A DNA stretch of 64,000 nucleotides from Candidatus Amunia macphersoniae (GCA_016464795.1 JAEKNN010000005.1:1-64000), one strand, 5' to 3'; shown: positions 23,703-32,435, numbered from the stretch's first letter. The notes: generated by a model from the letters alone, not told the origin. Made by a program: numbers and translations.

Positions 23703-24299
23703 CTAGAAGGTGCTGGCCGACCCGTTGGCGCCGGGCCGGCTGCTCTCCCGCTCGTCCGCCCCGTCCTCGACAGCGACGGCGTCGAGGTGTTGGAGAGCGT
23801 ATTCCTTGAAGCTGGGCGGATCGGTCGACTCGTCCGTGTCGCGGGCGCCGCGAGTGCTCGCGGGGCGTCCCTTGGCAGCCGCCGCCGGAGACGAAGACTT
23901 CGCAGTCGCGCCGGTGTCGCTGCGCCCGGTCTCGCCGGACTCGGGCAGGAGGCGGCGGTACACGCTCATCGCCTTGTCCAGCTCAGGGATCTCGGACTCG
24001 ATCTCGGCAAGGGGTGCGCTCACCCAGTTGAGGGCGCGCATGTGGTGGCTGAGCTGGCGGAGGTGGTCGGCGCGCACGCCGGCGATGCCGAGGAACGCTG
24101 GAGCACCGGAGCCGGCGACGTCGGCCGCGTTGGGGTTGAGCCTGCGGTAGACGGCCATGGACAGCTCGAGGTCGGGGATCTCGCTCTCCACCTCGCTGAT
24201 CGAGGCGTTGACCCACTCGAGTGACCGCTCATGGTGGCTGAGCTGACGGAGATGATCGACGCGGCCTTCGGCAATGCTGAGGAAGGAGTTGGTGCTCAT
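23703..24299 (-). CDS. protein with a tandem 51-residue internal duplication, unknown family
   Basis: Starts at ATG 24299 (MSTNSFLSIAEG), 198 residues. Residues 6-56 and 69-119 are two copies of one unit, identical at 33 of 51 positions, each containing DHLRQLSHH...R.L.WV followed by E.ESEIP.L...M.VYRRL.P. The unit looks fully alpha-helical. The last 80 residues are low-complexity Ser/Ala/Lys/Asp, ending near a short helix EYALQHLDAV. No membrane segment. Transcribed divergently from the tiny ribosomal protein gene at 24419. I do not recognise the family; the paired His residues in each copy could bind metal or another protein. Confidence 0.6.
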   Translation of the reverse strand: MSTNSFLSIAEGRVDHLRQLSHHERSLEWVNASISEVESEIPDLELSMAVYRRLNPNAADVAGSGAPAFLGIAGVRADHLRQLSHHMRALNWVSAPLAEIESEIPELDKAMSVYRRLLPESGETGRSDTGATAKSSSPAAAAKGRPASTRGARDTDESTDPPSFKEYALQHLDAVAVEDGADERESSRPGANGSASTF

Positions 24300-24403
24300 G
24301 GCGGTATGGTGCCGCCGCCCGCCGCGGATGTAGTCGCTCGGAAGTAACGGAACGGTGCACATCCGGCCACGACGCAAGCGGGTGGGCGAGGGCCTCGATC
24401 CGC

Positions 24404-24409
24404 TATAGT
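24404..24409 (+). promoter_or_regulatory. -10 box (TATAGT) in front of the bS22 gene
   Basis: TATAGT ends 9 nt before the GTG at 24419, leaving a leader of only a few nucleotides. Confidence 0.45.
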
Positions 24410-24418
24410 CCCGGCCTC

Positions 24419-24511
24419 GTGGGTTCGGTCATCAAGAAGCGGCGCAAGAAGATGCGCAAGCACAAGCACAAGAAGATGTTGAAGAAGACCCGCTGGCAGC
24501 GCCGCGCCTAG
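24419..24511 (+). CDS. AURKAIP1/COX24-type small ribosomal protein (bS22)
   Basis: A 30-codon gene starting at GTG: MGSVIKKRRKKMRKHKHK then KMLKKTRWQRRA. This matches the GSVIKKRRKRM...KHRKLLKKTR pattern of the actinobacterial COX24-domain protein, which binds the small ribosomal subunit near the decoding centre (bS22 in mycobacteria). More than half of its residues are Lys or Arg. A TATAGT box lies just upstream. It ends 6 nt from the convergent protease gene. Easily missed because of its size; the match to the family is strong. Confidence 0.88.
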   Translation: MGSVIKKRRKKMRKHKHKKMLKKTRWQRRA

Positions 24512-24517
24512 ACCGCG

Positions 24518-25819
24518 CTAGGCTGGCGGGCCGGTGGACAGCGTCACCGTCGCTGTGTGGGACTGGCCGCCGGGGTCGGTCCAGGTCACCGACACTGACT
24601 CACCGGGCTCATGCTTGACGATGGCGTTGCGGAGGTCGGCGTTGGTGCCGATCGACTGACCCCCCAGCGCGGTGATCAGCGATCCGACGGTGATCCCGGC
24701 CTTGGCGGCGCCGCTGCCACCCTGGACCTGGATCACCTTGACCCCTCCGGCGCTGTCCTGGGCTCCCACACCGAGAAGGGCACGGGTGTTGCCGACATGC
24801 ACCAGGTCGGTGGTCTTGCCCGACTGGATCTGCCGGACGATGCTGATCGCCTTGTTGATCGGGATCGCGTAGGCCAGGGCGGACGCGGCCTGGCTGGACT
24901 GGCCCGAGGACTCGGCAGCTGTGTCCATCCCGATGACCGTCGCCGAGGACGTGGCCAGCGGACCGCCCGAGTCACCGGGTTGGATGGGCGCATCGACCTG
25001 GATCAGGCCGCTGACCGTCTCCGAGTCGGCGCCGCTCTGGTCACTGGCGGTGATGGTGCGGTCCAGCGCTGTGACATGGCCGCTGGTCACCGCCGGGTCG
25101 CCGTTCTTGCCGAGAGCGTTGCCCATGGCCACCACCGCGTCGCCGACAGCGACCGTCGACGAGTTGCCGACGTTCACTGTGGTGAAGTTGCCACCGCCTT
25201 CGATCTGCACCAGGGCCACGTCCTCGGTGAGGTCGTAGCCAAGCACGTGGGCGGCGTAGGTCTTGCCGGTGCTGGGCAGCTGCACGGTCATGCTGGTCTC
25301 ACCGTCGATGACGTGGTTGTTGGTGAGCACCTCACCCGTGGAGGTGATCACCATCCCGGTGCCGGCGGCGCCGCCGTTGCCGGACAGGGTGACGTTGATG
25401 TTGACGATGCCCGGGGTGACCTTGGCCGCGACTCCGCTGGGATCGGCGGAGCCACCGCCCGGCGATGCGCCGGCACTGTCACCGCCCCCGCCGGTGGCGC
25501 TGGGCAGCGACGGTGCCGCCGCGCTCGGTACTGAGGGCGGGGCGGTCAGGCGGGCCACGGTGACGCCGGAGCCGATGCCCACCACGAAGATGGCGGTCAG
25601 GGTGGCGGCGAGGACACGGCGACCGCGATGGCTGTGCTGCGGCGGCAGCTGCCACTGCCACATCTCCGCGGCTCCGGCATAGGGCGGCGGTGGTGGCGGT
25701 GGCGGTGGTGGGACCGCCCTCGACAGGGCGGGCTGCCAGGGCGGGGGAGGCGGCGCCGGGGGCGGCAGCGCATCCCCGAGGTGAGGGGCACGAGGGTCGG
25801 TCGGAGGCTGGTTGGTCAT
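24518..25819 (-). CDS. membrane-anchored S1C (HtrA/DegP-like) serine protease
   Basis: Start at ATG 25819 (MTNQPPTDPRAPHLG), 433 residues. A cytoplasmic Pro-rich region with two runs of 8-10 prolines is followed by one membrane helix (VLAATLTAIFVVGIGSG), a Gly/Ser linker, the protease domain and one PDZ. Triad: H169 in LTNNHVIDG, D200 in TEDVALVQI, S284 in PGDSGGPLA. This layout is that of mycobacterial PepD/HtrA. Compared with the 9663-10688 paralogue it is anchored by a helix rather than a lipid. Envelope quality control is the expected role. Confidence 0.88.
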   Translation of the reverse strand: MTNQPPTDPRAPHLGDALPPPAPPPPPWQPALSRAVPPPPPPPPPPYAGAAEMWQWQLPPQHSHRGRRVLAATLTAIFVVGIGSGVTVARLTAPPSVPSAAAPSLPSATGGGGDSAGASPGGGSADPSGVAAKVTPGIVNINVTLSGNGGAAGTGMVITSTGEVLTNNHVIDGETSMTVQLPSTGKTYAAHVLGYDLTEDVALVQIEGGGNFTTVNVGNSSTVAVGDAVVAMGNALGKNGDPAVTSGHVTALDRTITASDQSGADSETVSGLIQVDAPIQPGDSGGPLATSSATVIGMDTAAESSGQSSQAASALAYAIPINKAISIVRQIQSGKTTDLVHVGNTRALLGVGAQDSAGGVKVIQVQGGSGAAKAGITVGSLITALGGQSIGTNADLRNAIVKHEPGESVSVTWTDPGGQSHTATVTLSTGPPA

Positions 25820-25917
25820 GGCCTGCTGGTTGTCGCCGCCGGTTTGCACGTCAGTATGGTGACGCACTGCGTCTTGCAGGAATCTGACGAGTGGCTGAGA
25901 GCGCGCTGGGGACTCAC

Positions 25918-26982
25918 CTACGCCGGTCCGATGAAGCCTCGGTGGAGGGCTCGCGCCGAATTGGCGCCACTGAGGATCAGGGCATTGGCGAGCTCATCGA
26001 GGAGCAGCTCGAGCACGACCTGGGCTCCGGTGGCACCGTCGACGGCGAGGCCCCAGTACAGCGGCCGGCCGACCATGACCGCGCTGGCTCCCAGGGCGAG
26101 GGCGCGAAGGATGTCGCTGCCGCGACGGACACCGCCGTCCACCATCACGTCCCCGCGGCCGGCGACGGCGTCGACGATGCCTGCGAGCACCGTCGCCGTG
26201 GCGGCGGAGCCATCGAGCTGGCGGCCGCCGTGGTTGGACACGACGATGCCGGCGGCGCCGGCGTCGATGGCCCGCACCGCGTCATCGGGGGTGAGGATCC
26301 CCTTGACCAGCAGCGGCACGCTGTAGCGCGAGGCCATCTCGGCGATGTCCGTCCAGCTCAGCCGAGGGTCGATCTGAGATTGCGTCTGATGTGGCTGGAA
26401 GGCGCCGTCCATCCCGGTGGCGCTGATCGCCGGCACCGCCTGGGTGACCACGAACCCGGAGTCCACATCACGCTGGCGGCGACCGGACACGGGGAAGTCG
26501 ACGGTGACCACCAGCGCCGAGTAGCCGGATGCCAGCGCGGATTCGATGATCTGGTGAGTCAGCTCCCGATCCGTGAAGACATACACCTGCAACCACAGGT
26601 GTGTGCCCGGAACCGCGATGGCGACGTCGTGCGCGGACACCGTGGAGAGCGTCGACAGGCACATGGTGGTTGACGTGGCCGCGGCCGCTCGGGTCAAGGC
26701 GATCTCGCCGTCCGGGGTGGCGATCCGCTGGTACGCCATCGGCGCGACGATGATCGGGTGCGGCATCGTCGTTCCCAGCACGTCCACTGCGGTGTCCGCT
26801 TTGCCGCTACCGGTGAGCACACGCGGAAGGATGCTCAATCGCTGCCACGCGGCGATGTTCTCGGCGACGGTCCACTCGTCGCCGGCCCCCCCGCTGATGT
26901 AGCCGAACGCTCCCGGATCGAGCGCGGCACGGGCCGCCCCCTCCAGCCCGGACAGACTGAGCGGCAGTGGTGGGCGACTCAT
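25918..26982 (-). CDS. FMN-dependent alpha-hydroxy-acid oxidase/dehydrogenase
   Basis: About 354 residues, starting at ATG 26982 (a TTG directly before it also reads in frame). TIM-barrel enzyme of the glycolate oxidase/lactate dehydrogenase family: FGYISGGAGDEWT, MPHPIIVAPMAYQRI, VDFPVSGRR, LLVKGILTPDDA, SNHGGRQLDG (catalytic His and substrate Arg) and VMVDGGVRRGSDILRAL plus MVGRPLYWGL (phosphate site of FMN). It oxidises a short 2-hydroxy acid such as L-lactate or glycolate to the 2-oxo acid. Next to a quinone-oxidoreductase-like gene transcribed the same way. Confidence 0.88.
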   Translation of the reverse strand: MSRPPLPLSLSGLEGAARAALDPGAFGYISGGAGDEWTVAENIAAWQRLSILPRVLTGSGKADTAVDVLGTTMPHPIIVAPMAYQRIATPDGEIALTRAAAATSTTMCLSTLSTVSAHDVAIAVPGTHLWLQVYVFTDRELTHQIIESALASGYSALVVTVDFPVSGRRQRDVDSGFVVTQAVPAISATGMDGAFQPHQTQSQIDPRLSWTDIAEMASRYSVPLLVKGILTPDDAVRAIDAGAAGIVVSNHGGRQLDGSAATATVLAGIVDAVAGRGDVMVDGGVRRGSDILRALALGASAVMVGRPLYWGLAVDGATGAQVVLELLLDELANALILSGANSARALHRGFIGPA

Positions 26983-27006
26983 CAAGGGTGCAGCAGGAGC
27001 TCGCGA

Positions 27007-28026
27007 CTACCCGCTGACGCGAACCAGCATCTTGCCCGTGTTGTCGCCGCGCATCAGTCCGAGGAACGCCTGCGGCGCGTTCTCGATTCCGTCCACGATG
27101 GTCTCGCGGGTCACCACACTGCCATCGGCGATCCACGGACCCACCTCGTTGACGAAGGCGGCCATGCGCCGGTTGTGGTCGATGACAATGAAGCCACGCA
27201 GGGTGAGCCGCTTGCCGACACACATCGTCAGGTTGCGCGGTCCGGGCACCGGGGTGGTGGCGTTGTACTGGGAGATGGCGCCGCACAGGGCCATCCGACC
27301 GAAGCTCCGCGAGGCGCCGATGGCCGCTTCCAGATGCTCACCGCCGACATTGTCGAAGTACACGTCGATGCCGTCGGGCGCGGCGTCGGCAAGCTGCTTG
27401 CGGATCGGGCCGTTCTTGTAGTTGAAGGCGGCGTCGAAACCCAGCTCCTCGCGAAGCCAGCTCACCTTCTGATCGGAGCCCGTACTGCCGATGACGCGCG
27501 AGGCCCCACGCAGCCTGGCGATCTGGCCGGCGATGCTGCCCACAGCGCCGCCGGCGCCTGAGACGAACACGATGTCGCCCTGCTTCAGCTGCGCGATCTC
27601 GACGAGGCCGACCCAGGCGGTGAGACCGATCATGCTCAGAGCGTTGAGGTGCGCGGTGGCGGGAACCGAGCCTGTGTCAACCGCGCGGAAGTCGCCTGCC
27701 TTGGCAGTGGCGTACTCGCGCCAGCCATAGTTGTGGGTGACTGTGTCGCCGACGTTCAGCTCGGGGCTGCGCGATTCGATCACCTCGCCCAGCGCTCCGC
27801 CGTCGAGCACCTCGCCGACCTGGTACGGCGGCACGTACGACTTGACGTCGTTCATGCGTCCGCGCATGTAGGGGTCGACAGAGATGAGATGGTTGCGCAC
27901 CACCACCTCGCCATCAGCGGGCGGCCGCACCTCTGTCTCGTGAAGGCTGAAGTTGTCGGGTGCCGCCTCGCCGTTGGGCCGGGCGGCGAGATGGATCTGT
28001 CGGTTGCACACGCCGCTGATCGTCAT
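27007..28026 (-). CDS. NADP-dependent MDR-family oxidoreductase (zinc-free, YncB/leukotriene B4 dehydrogenase-like)
   Basis: Start at ATG 28026 (MTISGVCNRQIHLAARPNG), 339 residues. VRNHLISVDPYMRGRM is the substrate-side signature of this MDR branch, and VFVSGAGGAVGSIAGQIARL is the Rossmann nucleotide site, followed by YFDNVGGEHLEAAI. No zinc-binding Cys/His set is present. Such enzymes reduce alkenal/enone carbon-carbon double bonds with NADPH and protect against lipid-derived electrophiles. The 24-nt gap to the FMN oxidase gene suggests one transcript. Confidence 0.85.
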   Translation of the reverse strand: MTISGVCNRQIHLAARPNGEAAPDNFSLHETEVRPPADGEVVVRNHLISVDPYMRGRMNDVKSYVPPYQVGEVLDGGALGEVIESRSPELNVGDTVTHNYGWREYATAKAGDFRAVDTGSVPATAHLNALSMIGLTAWVGLVEIAQLKQGDIVFVSGAGGAVGSIAGQIARLRGASRVIGSTGSDQKVSWLREELGFDAAFNYKNGPIRKQLADAAPDGIDVYFDNVGGEHLEAAIGASRSFGRMALCGAISQYNATTPVPGPRNLTMCVGKRLTLRGFIVIDHNRRMAAFVNEVGPWIADGSVVTRETIVDGIENAPQAFLGLMRGDNTGKMLVRVSG

Positions 28027-28057
28027 GGCGGGCATCTTGGCACACCACATGCTCGGC

Positions 28058-28444
28058 TCAACCGCCCTGTCGCGCCACCGCATCGGCCAGCTCCCACGCC
28101 CCTTCCAGCCACGACTGCAGCTCCTCGACTGTGGGTGCCAACTCGTACACACGAACATGGCAGGCCCGCGACAGACCATCCCAGGTGGCACTCACCCGAC
28201 CGGCCAACTCGACGTCGTGCAGGAAATCGCCGAGGCACAGCAGCTGGCACTTGGTGCTGGTCTCGCGCATCGCCGGGCATCTCAGGCCCCAGAGGTCATC
28301 CAGGGAGGCCTCGATGGCCTGCCGACACAGCATGGCCGACGCGCGCGGCCACAGACCAGCGGTGCTTCGGTCGTCGACGCGAATGAGGTCGCGCGCAGCG
28401 GAGACGAGGTCGTATGCGTCGACGGGGTCACCGGCCACCGGCAT
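28058..28444 (-). CDS. small helical protein resembling the C-terminal domain of the neighbouring SMC-like ATPase
   Basis: 128 residues from ATG 28444, overlapping the end of the ATPase gene by 17 nt. It contains AMLCRQAIEASLDDLW (C40-R41-x-A-I-E45) and GLSRACHVRVYEL (R93-x-x-H96). The ATPase C-terminus has GFCRLAIEAACAEAV (C710-R711-x-A-I-E715) and LANRGSHTGI (R784-x-x-H787). The shared order R-x3-E then R-x2-H, in all-helical surroundings, suggests the two are related copies, possibly HEPN-like. It could compete with or complement the ATPase domain, as toxin or antitoxin. This relation is my own reading, not a recognised family. Confidence 0.5.
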   Translation of the reverse strand: MPVAGDPVDAYDLVSAARDLIRVDDRSTAGLWPRASAMLCRQAIEASLDDLWGLRCPAMRETSTKCQLLCLGDFLHDVELAGRVSATWDGLSRACHVRVYELAPTVEELQSWLEGAWELADAVARQGG

Positions 28445-30878
28445 GCTCCGCTCGAACCCACACGCAGAGCTGTTCAGCGCCGCGCACCAGGGTGACCAGG
28501 TCGCCGCCGATGCCGGTGTGTGAACCCCGGTTGGCCAGCTGCACGATCGCGGCCGCGCCCGGCAAGTTCTTGTGCACCCACTCCAGGACGTCGCCCGAAC
28601 GACCGGCATCCTTGAGCACCGCCATCGCCAGCCACATCTTGAGTGTGGTGGGGACCAGCAGCGCAGCCTCGACGTCGTCGTGGGACCTCCCAGCGCGGAG
28701 CAGGCGCCGCGTCACCGCCTCGGCGCACGCTGCTTCGATCGCCAGCCGGCAGAAGCCGGGGACCACGCGCCGTGCCGGCGCCGGCAGGTTGGTGGTCTGG
28801 GCGATCGCCATGGCGTCATCGATGTGGCGGGTCACCGGGTCGAACACCTGACGCAGGGCGACCACCGAGCTCTCACGACGGCTGACCTCGATGATGGTGG
28901 CGTCCATCTCCAGCCTGCGCACCGCGGCTGGCAAGCGATCGTCGTGGGTCAGCACGATGACCTGGCGCCCCCTGGCGATGCGATCGAGCACCTGGGCCAG
29001 GCCATTGACCTTGACGGGATCCATCGCCTGCACCGGGTCGTCGATGACGATGAAGCGGAAGGGCGACTCGGGCATCGACGCACGCGGCAGGAAGAGGCTG
29101 AGCGCCAGGCAGTTGAGTTCCCCCTGGCTCATCACACCCAGCGCGCTGCCGGCCTCGCCGTCGATGTTGACGTCGAGCGTGAGCCGGCGCTGGTTTGACG
29201 TGCTCGTGCCCTCGAGGCGGAGCTCGCCCAGCTGCACGCTGCTGGTCTGGCGCAACTCCTGCCAGTTCTTCTGAACCTCGCCGGCGATGGGCGCGAACCG
29301 CTGGGTGCGGAGGGCCTCATGCGCATCCCTGATCCAGCTCTCCGCGGCCCTCAGCCGAGGCAGCGCCTGGCGCTGCGCCTCTGCCTCGACGGCGCCCGGC
29401 AACCAGGCGATCACCCGCTGGGCCAGAGGTCGCCATCGGTCCTCGCGCCTCTCCAGCTCCGCCCCGGCAGCGGCGCGCACCGCGGCGACGCCGGCGATGA
29501 GGTCGGGCGCAACGGTGTCGAGGTGAGCGGCCAGGGCAGGCAGGTTGTCGTCACCGGGCAGTGATGACCAGCGCTCCCACTGCGCCAGTGCCACGGTGCC
29601 GTCGACACCAACATCCGTCGCCTGGTGCAGGGCTTCCGGGGCTGGGACAACCAACCGGCGAGCCTCGCCCCGAAGCTCCATGGCGCGACCGTGCACCTGC
29701 TGAGCCGAGACGGCCTGCCGGCGAAGCTGCGCAATCCTTTCGGTGGTGCGCAGGCGCCACTCGTAGGTCAGCACACCGGCGCTGCCGCACACCGGACAGT
29801 CCAGCCCCTGGTGGGGGGCGTGGACCTTCAGGGCCTGCTCGAGCAGGAGCGCTGTCTCACGCGCCGCCGCCGCGTCACTGCCGCCGAGACGGTCGAGCTC
29901 GTCATTCACCTCGCGCAGCCGTGCGCTCAGCTGGCGGACCCGCCCGCGGTCGATCACCTCGATGGTGCTCAGCTCGCGCAGCGTCCTCAGCTCCGTGCGT
30001 TCCTCCACGGCGGCCACCCCGCCGCCGACAGTGGTCTGGATCGACTCCAGGTCCCAGGACTTCCCGCTCAAGGCTGTGCGCACCGCGGCGGCGCGCTCGT
30101 CGTCAAGGGTAGACAGGTGCTGGGCGAGCTGATCAGCCTCGCGCTGGCTGGCCTTGATCACCATCTCGGCGTCGAGCCGCGCCTTGCGCAGCAGCGATTC
30201 GGCGGCGGCGATGTCGGCGAGGCCAAGGATGGAGGCGAGGGCATCGTAGAGCTCAGTGGGCCTGCCCTCGAGGATGCGCCCGAGCTCGTTGTGCGAGAGC
30301 AGCGGCGGGTAGGCCCGCACCGCCCGCTCCCAGCCGGCCTCCTCGACGCTCGCCCGCTTGCCGTCCACCTTCAGGACCGAGTCCGCCACATCGGCGCCCT
30401 CAGCCCAGGTTCGGGTCAGCGTCAGCGGCGCTGCCCTTCCGTTGACGGAGAAGCTGGCGGTGATCCGCGGTGGGCCGTGATGAAGGTTGCGCCATCCCTC
30501 AGTCCACACCTTGGGGCGCTCCAGCCAGCGACGGTTGGAACCGGTGAGGACCATCTCGAGCGCCTCGGACACCGAGGACTTGCCGGAGCCGTTGCGCCCC
30601 ACGACCAGGGTGAGCCCGGGTCCGGGTGGCAGCGACAGGGTCGTGGGCGGCCCCACCCCGCGGAAGCCCTCGACCGCCAGGCTGGCCAGGTAGGCGTTCG
30701 GCGGTGTGACCGCAGCCGCGGCCAGCGCGATCGCTGGGATCGGGTCACCGCTCAACTGGTGGCGAAGCGCGTCTTGCCCATCGAATGCAGCCAGGATCAG
30801 CTCGTCGGCGTCCGCCAGGCTTGGTGGCCGCCTCGCCAGCTGCTCGACGACGAGGCTGTACAGCGTTGGGTCGGGCAT
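28428..30878 (-). CDS. SMC/Rad50-like AAA ATPase with zinc-hook-like motif
   Basis: 816 residues. Walker A GRNGSGKSS at 94-102, long helical arms (about 220-580) interrupted by DCPVCG at 360-365, like a single-strand Rad50/SbcC zinc hook, then an ABC signature MSQGELN (583-589), Walker B FIVIDDPVQAMD (609-620) and the VLTHDDR switch (642-648). From about 700 on there is an extra all-helical domain with CRLAIE and NRGSH. This build (ABC head, hook, helical effector) is shared by DNA-end processing ATPases and by DNA-damage-sensing anticodon nucleases such as RloC. The companion gene downstream repeats the effector-like domain. Role in DNA repair or phage defence is inference. Confidence 0.7.
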   Translation of the reverse strand: MPDPTLYSLVVEQLARRPPSLADADELILAAFDGQDALRHQLSGDPIPAIALAAAAVTPPNAYLASLAVEGFRGVGPPTTLSLPPGPGLTLVVGRNGSGKSSVSEALEMVLTGSNRRWLERPKVWTEGWRNLHHGPPRITASFSVNGRAAPLTLTRTWAEGADVADSVLKVDGKRASVEEAGWERAVRAYPPLLSHNELGRILEGRPTELYDALASILGLADIAAAESLLRKARLDAEMVIKASQREADQLAQHLSTLDDERAAAVRTALSGKSWDLESIQTTVGGGVAAVEERTELRTLRELSTIEVIDRGRVRQLSARLREVNDELDRLGGSDAAAARETALLLEQALKVHAPHQGLDCPVCGSAGVLTYEWRLRTTERIAQLRRQAVSAQQVHGRAMELRGEARRLVVPAPEALHQATDVGVDGTVALAQWERWSSLPGDDNLPALAAHLDTVAPDLIAGVAAVRAAAGAELERREDRWRPLAQRVIAWLPGAVEAEAQRQALPRLRAAESWIRDAHEALRTQRFAPIAGEVQKNWQELRQTSSVQLGELRLEGTSTSNQRRLTLDVNIDGEAGSALGVMSQGELNCLALSLFLPRASMPESPFRFIVIDDPVQAMDPVKVNGLAQVLDRIARGRQVIVLTHDDRLPAAVRRLEMDATIIEVSRRESSVVALRQVFDPVTRHIDDAMAIAQTTNLPAPARRVVPGFCRLAIEAACAEAVTRRLLRAGRSHDDVEAALLVPTTLKMWLAMAVLKDAGRSGDVLEWVHKNLPGAAAIVQLANRGSHTGIGGDLVTLVRGAEQLCVWVRAEHAGGR

Positions 30879-30881
30879 GCC

Positions 30882-31183
30882 TCAGCAGATCATGACGTGA
30901 CCGGCCTCGTGATCATCGCCCGGAGAATCGCTGAATCGTGCGATCAGCTCGTCCAGATAGGCGTCGCCCTGGCCGGCAGCCATCCCCTCCGCAACACAGT
31001 GCTGAACGTGCTCCGGAGCAGGATGAAGCCGATCTTCTCCGGCACGGCAGCGGGCGGCGCTCAACTGGGTCAGGACCCCGGGGCAGTAGCGCTCGTCCTC
31101 GACCATCTGGCGATGCCGGCCACCTGGCCGTTGAGGCGGTTGAAGCGGCGGAGCAGATCCTGCTTGCTCGCCTGGTAGCTTGA
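30882..31183 (-). pseudogene. CsoR/FrmR-family metal- or formaldehyde-sensing repressor, degraded
   Basis: Reading leftward, the pieces SSYQASKQDLLRRFNRLNG + QVAGIA, then MVEDERYCPGVLTQLSAAR, then EKIGFILL, then EHVQHCVAEGM + AAGQ lie in successive frames. Together they reproduce a whole CsoR/RcnR/FrmR (DUF156) protein, including the YC..VLTQ and HVQHC ligand positions. Single-base lesions near 31107, 31048 and 31010 break the frame and no start codon precedes the first piece. It lies 3 nt upstream of the ATPase gene. Three indels make sequence error less likely than decay. Confidence 0.65.
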
Positions 31184-31195
31184 CCGGGGCCCGAG

Positions 31196-32269
31196 CTACG
31201 TCAATGGCACCGGCGTCGGTAGTTGACGGTGACCAGGTGCACCGACCCCGTCCTTGAGGCGCAGGAACGGCGTCTCAAGGTATCGATAGGACGCAGCGGC
31301 CGTGACAAGCACGAGCAACGCTGTCCCAACCAGTGTGAACAGACCCTCGGTGCCCAGTCGAGGCGCGAGGATCGCAATGCACAGAGGGTGATAAAGGTAG
31401 ACGCCGTAGGAGCGTTGGCCCACCCACACGAGAGGAGGGCAGCACGCCATCTCCACAGGCAAACGCATCGGCCGAACCGCGATGGCCACCACAACGGTCG
31501 CCGCGGCCAATCCGACGAGGGTGAATCCCACCCCTTCCATCAACGAGGAAGCGTGATCGCCCGCGGCCAGGACGATGCCCAGCGACAGGGTCCCGGTGAT
31601 GCCACCAATCTTGATGATGCGCGTGGAGACGCGGTCGAGAATGCCCAGAGAGGCGGCGATGGCCACGGCACAGCCAACCAGGAGCGAGTCCGCTCGCGCA
31701 TCCGTCCGGAAGTACGCGCCCTGGAGGCCGGTGAGGCGGTGCAGGAGGACGACGCCGATGAGCACGATGGTCGTCCAGAGCGCAGCCCGACGTCCGCCAA
31801 CGGCGAGCGCCACGCTGAGCACGATCGGCCACGTCCAGTAGAACTGTTCTTCGATCGACAGTGTCCACGTGTGCACCAGCAATCCTGAACGCACTTGACC
31901 GAGGGCGACCAGCCAGTTGGCCACAGACAGAAACGCCGCAATCGCCTCGCGCAAGGTGTCGTTCAGGGAACCTGAATACAGCAGACCTGCGATCAGCACG
32001 CCCATCAGAAGCGTCGCTCCCATGGCGGGGAGGAGTCGCAGGGCCCTGCGTGTGTAGAAGTTTCTGAAGGAGATCCGCCCCGTCCGCTCGTGCTCTGCCA
32101 GCAGGATGGACGTTATGAGGAATCCACTAAGCACGAAGAAGATGTCGACCCCCGCCCATCCGCCGGGGAGGGCCTGCGGCCAACAGTGAGAGACCACGAC
32201 GGCGAGCACCGCGAGGCCGCGAAGCCCGTCGAGCGCCGGAATGTATGCCCTGTGGCCACTCACCCTCAT
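31196..32269 (-). CDS. membrane acyltransferase, OafA/acyltransferase-3 family
   Basis: 357 residues with about ten membrane helices. LDGLRGLAVLAVVVSHCWP, GVDIFFVLSGFLITSILL and RRALRLLPAMG are the family's signature blocks; the His of the first block and the Arg pair are the active-site candidates. WTLSIEEQFYWTWP is also conserved. It ends after a last helix at about residue 340, so it has no SGNH domain, unlike the paralogue at 7430-9337. It acylates cell-surface glycans or lipids; the acceptor is unknown. Confidence 0.85.
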   Translation of the reverse strand: MRVSGHRAYIPALDGLRGLAVLAVVVSHCWPQALPGGWAGVDIFFVLSGFLITSILLAEHERTGRISFRNFYTRRALRLLPAMGATLLMGVLIAGLLYSGSLNDTLREAIAAFLSVANWLVALGQVRSGLLVHTWTLSIEEQFYWTWPIVLSVALAVGGRRAALWTTIVLIGVVLLHRLTGLQGAYFRTDARADSLLVGCAVAIAASLGILDRVSTRIIKIGGITGTLSLGIVLAAGDHASSLMEGVGFTLVGLAAATVVVAIAVRPMRLPVEMACCPPLVWVGQRSYGVYLYHPLCIAILAPRLGTEGLFTLVGTALLVLVTAAASYRYLETPFLRLKDGVGAPGHRQLPTPVPLT

Positions 32270-32435
32270 ACGATCCCTGTCGAGCGGCCGCCGTCTGTGC
32301 CCGTTCGGTGGCGAACCGGCAACGGGAAGGTGTCACCTGCGCTGCCCAGCGGTGTCGGTCCGCGCCCATCCGCTCGCTGGGAGGTTGTGGACATGGTTCG
32401 CTGGCGGACCGACGCCCCCGGTGCGATCGATCATC

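Noticed and set aside
28058..30878. Naming the ATPase RloC or SbcC
   Set aside because: The hook and head fit both groups, but the C-terminal domain cannot be assigned to the RloC nuclease without a profile search, and there is no SbcD partner next to it.
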